Source: Planctomycetota bacterium (GTDB lineage: Bacteria > Planctomycetota > PUPC01 > DSUN01). Taken from it: a stretch of DNA of 17,863 nucleotides. Below the pieces are notes generated by a model that saw nothing but the letters and a program-made list of their open reading frames with translations, did no database searches and was not told the origin of the DNA. Below are positions 1 to 5,700 of the stretch, piece after piece; position 1 is the stretch's first letter, and the number at the start of each line of letters is the position of its first letter. Made by a program: the position numbers and the translations under genes. The stretch lies in the NCBI GenBank assembly GCA_016872875.1, contig VGYW01000151.1, positions 1-17,863 on the forward strand. Direction: 5' to 3'.

Positions 1-1188
1 CTCGAGAAGAGCACCTTCGCGCCCCAGGCCAGCCGCAGCAACTCCTGCATCGCGGCGTTCGGGTTCCAGTTCCCGCTCGTCTCCTGCGGCGCCACGTATG
101 CCCCGAAGAAGCTCTGGGGCTTCGCAAGGGTCGAGGCCGACGGCTCGGCCTCCTTCAAGGCGCCCACGGGCATCCCCATCTACTTCCTGGCCCTCGATGC
201 GGAAGGGCGCGCGGTGCAGCGCATGCGCAGCTTCACCCACCTCATGCCCGGCGAGAAGCAGGGCTGCATCGGCTGCCACGCCGAACGCGAGCACGCCAGC
301 GCCACCCCCCAGCTCACCGCCGCCCTCGCCCGCGAGCCGCAAGCCCTCGAACCGCCCGAATGGGGCGTCACAGGCTTCTCCTTCCCCCACATCGTCCAAC
401 CCGTCCTCGACCGCCACTGCACCAAGTGCCACAACCCCCGCGGCACGGACTCTGTGGCCGGGGCCTCCGTTGTGGGCGGGACGTCCCCGTCCCGCGTCCC
501 ACCCAAGGGCATTGACCTTACGGGCGACCGGACGGACTTCTTCAACGTCGCCTACGAGCACCTGGCCCGCCAAGGCACGTGGGGCGAGCGCGACGTGCAC
601 ATGCGCGGCGTCGGCATCGCCAGCCGCTCCGAGGGCCGCAACCCCTACACGAGCTGGATCGCCACCATCAACGGCACCGAGTATAACGTCCTGATGATCC
701 AGCCGAAGGAGTGGGGCTCGCCCGCCAGCAAGCTGGCCGAGATCATCCGCAGCGGCCACCCCGACGCCGACGGCAAGCCGCGCGTCGCCGTGCCCGACGC
801 CGACCGCCGCCGCGTCTTCGCCTGGATTGACCTCAACGTCCCCTACTACCACACCGCCTCGTCCAACTACCTTGAGAACATCGGCTGCCGCCAGGTCTAC
901 CCGCCCGCCCTCGACAAGACGCTGGCCGACGTTGCCAAGCGCCGCTGCGCCGACTGCCACCAGGGCGGCAAGGTGCCGCGGAAGTTCTACACCCGCATCG
1001 AGAACCCGCAGCTCAACAGCTTCCTCCTCGCCCCGCTCGCCAGGTCCGCTGGCGGCGCCGAGGCCTGCGGCAAAGCCATCTTCGCCGACGCCTCCGACCC
1101 CGACTACCAGGCCATCCTTCGCACCTTCGCCCCCATCCGCGACCTCCTCAAGCAAAACCCCCGCACCGACATGGCCGCGGTGGAGTAG
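1..1188 (+). CDS. C-terminal part of a hydrazine-synthase-alpha-like multiheme cytochrome c protein (5' truncated)
   Basis: The frame is open from the first base to the TAG at 1186-1188 (395 residues), so the gene starts outside the window. Three CxxCH heme c attachment motifs are visible: CIGCH (265-279, residue 89), CTKCH (418-432, residue 140) and CADCH (946-960, residue 316). The stretch LWGFARVEADGSASFKAP, then PTGIPIYFLALDAEGRAVQ, then the first heme motif, is typical of large secreted PVC-group proteins that share the middle domain and C-terminal cytochrome region of hydrazine synthase alpha. Such proteins are periplasmic; most are found in heterotrophs and have no assigned reaction. 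This copy should not be read as evidence for anammox. The missing N-terminus probably holds a signal peptide and beta-propeller. Heme binding is well supported; the family name is by resemblance. Confidence 0.7.
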   Translation, partial: LEKSTFAPQASRSNSCIAAFGFQFPLVSCGATYAPKKLWGFARVEADGSASFKAPTGIPIYFLALDAEGRAVQRMRSFTHLMPGEKQGCIGCHAEREHASATPQLTAALAREPQALEPPEWGVTGFSFPHIVQPVLDRHCTKCHNPRGTDSVAGASVVGGTSPSRVPPKGIDLTGDRTDFFNVAYEHLARQGTWGERDVHMRGVGIASRSEGRNPYTSWIATINGTEYNVLMIQPKEWGSPASKLAEIIRSGHPDADGKPRVAVPDADRRRVFAWIDLNVPYYHTASSNYLENIGCRQVYPPALDKTLADVAKRRCADCHQGGKVPRKFYTRIENPQLNSFLLAPLARSAGGAEACGKAIFADASDPDYQAILRTFAPIRDLLKQNPRTDMAAVE

Positions 1189-1235
1189 GGCCTTTGGCTA
1201 TGACCCGTGCGCACCGTGGGCGCGCATGGCAGACG

Positions 1236-1343
1236 GAATGTCGAATATCGAACGTCGAATATCGAACGTCGAATGGAGGACAGGGACGGATTCTGATTCC
1301 CCTAGTTCGACATTCGATATTCGGCGTTCAACATTCGACATTC
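1236..1343. repeat. Intergenic inverted repeat built from TCGAATATCGAACG units
   Basis: Left arm 1236-1275 is itself an internal direct repeat (TCGAATATCGAACG twice, ending GTCGAATG). Right arm 1305-1343 is its reverse complement; 34 of 38 aligned positions can pair (mismatches only at arm positions 12, 14, 20 and 32). A 30-base loop separates the arms. It lies in the 199-base gap between the cytochrome gene and the PP-loop gene. Repeats of this type occur widely in intergenic regions of PVC-group genomes (recollection, not a search). A role as transcription terminator is possible, but no T-tract follows. Confidence 0.85.
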
Positions 1344-1387
1344 TGGCTGTTCAGTTGCGGCCGGAGACACCCCCGTGCGAGTAGGCC

Positions 1388-2554
1388 ATGAAGGTCAAAG
1401 CCGTTGCTCTCCTTTCGGGCGGGCTGGATAGCTCGCTCGCCATCCGCCTCATGCTCGACCAGGGGATCGAGGTCGAGGCGGTCCACTTCGTGTCAATCTT
1501 CAACGCCACGGCGCCCGAGAAGCCGTCGCTGCTGCGGCCGCTGCGGGTGGCCCGCCAACTGGGGGTGCCGCTCAAGCCGATTCGCTTCACCGCCGTGCAG
1601 CTCGCCATCCTTCGCGACCCCGCCCACGGCTTCGGCTCGCACATGAACCCGTGCATTGACTGCCACATGGCGATGCTGCGCCTGGCCGCCGAACGGATGC
1701 GGGAGACGGGCGCGCAGTTCATCGTCACAGGCGAGGTCCTCGGCCAGAGGCCGATGTCCCAACGCAGCTTCGTCCTCCACCAGATAGCGAAGGAGACTGG
1801 CCTCGGCGGGCTTCTGCTCCGCCCGCTCTCGGCCAAGCTCCTGCCCCCCACGATTCCCGAGGAGAGGGGCTGGGTGGACCGCGACCAGTTGCTCGACATC
1901 CACGGGCGGAGCCGCGTGCGGCAGTTCGAGCTCGCCCGCCGCTACGGCATCACCGAGCACGGCTCGCCCGCGGGGGGCTGCCTGCTCACCGATCCGGGCT
2001 TTTCCGCGCGCCTCCGCGACTACTTCGAGCATCTCGGCGGCGCCGAGCCCGACCTCAACGACATTCACCTCCTCAAGTACGGCCGCCACTTCCGCCTCGG
2101 GCCCGCCACCCGCCTCGTCATCGGCCGCGTCCACCGCGAGAACATCACCATCTACACCTTCTCTCGCCCGACCGACCTGTTGCTAACCACCCGCGACGCC
2201 CCCGGCCCGACCGCCCTGCTCCGGTGTGGCGGCGGTCCCGGTGGCACAGGCGTCCCGCCTGTGACTCACAGGCCAGAGGCCTGTGCCACCAAGGAGAGAA
2301 GCGGTGGCACAGGCGTCCCGCCTGTGGGGGACACAGGCCAGAGGCCTGTGCCACCGGCCGGGTGTCCCACGAGCGAGGAGCTCCTCACGGCTGCCGCGCT
2401 CACGGCCCGCTACTCCAAGCTCCGTTCGGCGCCCTCCGTCGCCATCGGGGTCCGCCCCGGCCGCAAAGGCCCCGAAGGCCAGACCCGCATCATTGAGGTC
2501 GCCCCAGCACACGACTCGGCAGCCGATGCAGTCCGGATTGGCCCTTGCCCCTGA
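1388..2554 (+). CDS. PP-loop ATPase, tRNA thiolation type (ThiI/MnmA-like)
   Basis: Protein of 388 residues. The N-terminal PP-loop SGGLDSS (residues 10-16) binds and adenylates a substrate; it is followed by the HUP-like fold expected for tRNA 4-thiouridine or 2-thiouridine synthetases. Cysteines at 89 and 92 (NPCIDCH) and 198 (PAGGCLLTDP) could serve in sulfur transfer. The C-terminal region (about 225-388) resembles the extra domain found in many bacterial genes annotated as thiouridylate methyltransferase. Residues about 285-325 are encoded by two palindromic repeat units read in frame (GGTGVPPV twice); they sit between GPTALL and the helix SEELLTAAALTARYS and look like an insertion. Without it the protein would be about 347 residues. 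The ATG at 1388 has only a weak ribosome-binding site. The function is likely cytoplasmic tRNA modification; the exact position modified cannot be told from sequence. Confidence 0.8.
   Translation: MKVKAVALLSGGLDSSLAIRLMLDQGIEVEAVHFVSIFNATAPEKPSLLRPLRVARQLGVPLKPIRFTAVQLAILRDPAHGFGSHMNPCIDCHMAMLRLAAERMRETGAQFIVTGEVLGQRPMSQRSFVLHQIAKETGLGGLLLRPLSAKLLPPTIPEERGWVDRDQLLDIHGRSRVRQFELARRYGITEHGSPAGGCLLTDPGFSARLRDYFEHLGGAEPDLNDIHLLKYGRHFRLGPATRLVIGRVHRENITIYTFSRPTDLLLTTRDAPGPTALLRCGGGPGGTGVPPVTHRPEACATKERSGGTGVPPVGDTGQRPVPPAGCPTSEELLTAAALTARYSKLRSAPSVAIGVRPGRKGPEGQTRIIEVAPAHDSAADAVRIGPCP
2240..2355. repeat. Two copies of a palindromic GGTGGCACAGGC element inside the PP-loop gene
   Basis: Unit 1 (2240-2290) and unit 2 (2303-2355) each begin with GGTGGCACAGGC and end with its perfect reverse complement GCCTGTGCCACC. 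Each also has an inner GCGTCCCGCC/GGCCAGAGGCC core. A 12-base spacer separates them. Both are read in the same codon phase (protein GGTGVPPV). The same element is present in the next gene at 5567-5663, also in that phase. Confidence 0.93.
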
Positions 2555-2583
2555 GCCTGGGTGCCAGCATCGGGTCTTCCACT

Positions 2584-2667
2584 CGTCCTCGTCCCTCGTC
2601 CTCGACTCTTCTGCCCCCCAGAAGTAAGAGAATCGAGGACGAGGACGAGGGACGAGGGACGAGGACG
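2584..2667. repeat. Long hairpin-forming CGAGGAC-rich inverted repeat
   Basis: Left arm 2584-2610 (CGTCCTCGTCCCTCGTCCTCG plus ACTCTT) pairs imperfectly, with small gaps, with the longer right arm 2626-2667. The apex is a clean hairpin, CTTCTG (2608-2613), five C, CAGAAG (2619-2624). It lies between the PP-loop gene and the promoter of the giant secreted protein. The frame of the downstream gene happens to stay open through it, which can mislead automatic start calling. It could serve as terminator for the upstream gene, but no T-tract is seen. Confidence 0.8.
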
Positions 2668-2683
2668 ACGGCAAAATAAGGTG

Positions 2684-2712
2684 TTGAACCCGGCGAGGCA
2701 ATATGCTATTCT
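2684..2712 (+). promoter_or_regulatory. Promoter candidate for the giant secreted protein
   Basis: A -35 TTGAAC (2684-2689) and a -10 TATTCT (2707-2712) are separated by exactly 17 bases. An alternative -10, TATGCT (2702-2707), would have a 12-base spacer. Predicted transcription start is near 2719, giving a leader of about 37 bases before the ATG at 2756. This supports 2756 as the start rather than any codon upstream. Confidence 0.5.
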
Positions 2713-2755
2713 TGGGAAGAACATTGGCTTCTGCCACACGCAGTGGTGGACCGGT

Positions 2756-5700
2756 ATGGCCCGTGTGGGATACGTGCTTGTGGCCCTGGCGCTGGCGCTC
2801 CCGGCGGCGCTAGGGGGTAGTGCGCCTCTGGTGGGCGTGGAGGCGGAACTCGCCTCGCACCTCCGCGGCCCGGCCAGGCTGCGCCTCGACAATGCGGCGT
2901 CGCGCCGACAGTGCCTTGAGATGACGGGCGAGCGCGCAACCGCCCTCCTCAAGGTGCGCGTGCCGGCCACGGGACATTACACGGTGTGGGCGCGGGCGCG
3001 CTCGGCCACGGAGGAGCCCGCCGCAATCTCCCTCAGCGATGAGGCCCAACGCCTCAATGCGGCCATCCCCGACGCTTCCTGGCAATGGGTGAGCCTGGGC
3101 GCAGGGCGCTTCGCGCGCGGCACCCGCGAGTTCCAGCTCGCCGCCACGGGCGCCCTGCGGCTCGACCAGCTCGCCCTCGCGGGCGACGCCGATTACACGC
3201 CGACGGGGACCCTCGACACAACGGCAGCCTCCGAGGCTGCGCTCCGCGAGATTTATTTCTCCGACGACTTCATGCGCACCGCGCGCGAGGCCGGCGTGTG
3301 GCAGCCGGCCAGCGGCAAGTGGGCGGTCACGGAGCTCCGCAAGCGCGAGCGTTTCGACGCCACGCGGAGCGCCAACGCCTTCTCCTTCCTCGGCCTGGGC
3401 ACCCAGGCGGCCCCGACGCTGGCCGTGACCGGCTATCCCTTTTGGCGCAACTACAGCATCGAGGCCGCCGTCCGCTCCCTCGGCGGCGAGCCCTTCGGCC
3501 TCGTCATCCTGCGCCAGGACGAGCGGAACTACTATCTGCTCCGCTGCGAGCCGCGCCGCGGCCTCATCGAGCTCCTCCGCTGCCTCGACGGCGCGACCGA
3601 CCGCCTCGACGCCGCCGCCGGCCACCTCCGCGTGGACGACTGGTTCCTCTTCCGCCTCGATGCCTCTAACGGCGAGCTATCCGCGAGCATTGACGGCCAC
3701 GAGGTGCTCCACGCAACCGACCACACCTTCCTCGAAGGGCTCACCGGCCTCTGGTCCGCCGACCCCGCGGGCGCCTACTTCGACGACGTCCTCGTCCGCA
3801 GCTACGACGCCCGCGTGGAACGCTTCCGCGACAGCGACCTGGACGGCTGGGATGCGGCGGGCAACTGGACGGTCTCCCGTGGCGACCTCGTGGGCTCGGG
3901 CAGCCTCGTGAGCCACGACGCCTTCTCCGACTTCGACCTCGAGACCACCCTCCACGCCTCGGAGGGCGAGTCGGGCGTCGTCTTCGACTGGCAGGACGCC
4001 GCGAACCACGCCCTCCTCGCGCTGGTGCCGGCGCCGCCCCGCCTGGAGCTCCGCGAGGTGCGCCAGGGCCAGGCCACGGCGCTCGCCTCAGCGACGCTTC
4101 AGGGGAACGGCAACGGCCACGAGCACCGCCTCCGCCTCAGCCAGCGTCAGGGACGGGTCAGGGTCATGCTCGATGGGGCGCTGGCCCTCAACGCCTTCCG
4201 GCCGGACGCCAAGGCCGGCCGCGTCGGCCTCCTCGCCGCCGCCGAAGCCCACTTCGGAGCCGTCCGCCTGGCCCGCGCGCAGCGCCCAGCACCAAGCAGA
4301 GTCCACAACCGCATCTTCGCCGGCGAGGACACGATGGAGGCCTGGGCCTCCGCCGCCTGCGACTGGCAGCTCGCCACAGCGGGCACCGTCACCACCGCCT
4401 GGCACGAGATCGAGCACTGGGGCGACACCGCGGTCCGCTACGAGCTCGGCGAGAACGCGGCGCTGCCCGCCGGGACGGCTTCGCCGGGCCTCCCGGGCAA
4501 GCTCGGCCTCGTCGTCCGCGCCGACGGCCGAAAGGCCGACAGCGGCATCCAACTCGTGGTCGAGCCGCAGAAGGACGGCTCGAGGAAGCTCACGCTCCTC
4601 GCGGGCGGCCAACCGGTCGCCACGGGCTCCGCGCCGGCCGCCGCCAAGGCAATCGAGCTGCGCTGGCTGGCCGACACCGCGGCCGCCTTCGCCGACGACG
4701 CACTCGTCCTCTCGCATCGCCCGCCCTCGCCGCCCCCAGGCCACAGGGCGGCCATCTGGGCCGACAGTTGGCGCCCAGCCTTCGACCAGTGCTACGTCCG
4801 CTCCGAACGCCTGATTGACGACTACTTCGAGACCGCGCCCATCGAGTGGCGCGCCGCCTGCGGAACCTGGGAGATGCAGAACCGCTGGACCTGTTCGCCC
4901 CAGTGGTCCTGGATGGGCGGCAGCTCGCCCGACGCCGCCGTGCTCTGGCACAAGAGCCGCTTCCGCGGCGACATCACGGCCCACCTCTTCGCCGCCTTCC
5001 AGATGGTCAAGCGCGACAGCCGAATCTACCGCCCCGGCGACGTGAACGTCTCCATCTGCGCCGACGGGCAGAATCCCGCCAGCGGCTACTCCTTCATCTA
5101 CGGCGGCTGGAACAACACGGCGACCGCGCTCTTCCGCCGCGACAAGCTCGTCGCCTCCACCACCAAGCTCGCCGCCCGCCCACCCACGCTCCTCGACTCC
5201 ACCCCCGAGACCAACAGCCTCCACCGCAAGTGGTGGCACGTCGCCATCGAGAAGCACGGCCCCAGGGTCGCCTGCTACGTTGACGACGCGCTCCTGCTCG
5301 AGTACACCGACCCCGAGCCCCTCGACTGCGGCCAGGTCTGCCTCTGGACCCACGACAACTCGGTGATGATCGCCCGCGCCTGGATCGCCCACGCGGACTC
5401 GGCCGGCACGGAGAGCCCGCTCGCGCAGGAGGCCGCCCAGCCCACGCCGCCGCTCCCCGCGCCGCCTGCCATCACCAGCTCGCACAAGCTCGTCCTCCAC
5501 GCCTTCGAGGACGGGTTGGGCAAGTGGGCCGGCACCCCCGGAAGCTCCACCATCCGCCTGGAGGCTGGTGGCACAGGCCTCCGGCCTGTGGACACAGGCA
5601 AGATGCCTGTGCCACCGCAAGATGTCCGGCAGGAGGCTGGTGGCACAGGCCTCCGGCCTGTGGGCGGCTTCGCACTCGCTGTGGCAAACCCCAGGGCAGG

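Noticed and set aside
1..1188. Evidence for anammox metabolism
   Set aside because: HZS-alpha-like domains are widespread in non-anammox PVC bacteria, and no other anammox gene is in the window.
2561..2755. N-terminal extension of the giant protein
   Set aside because: It reads through the CGAGGAC hairpin and the promoter; the signal peptide starts at 2756.
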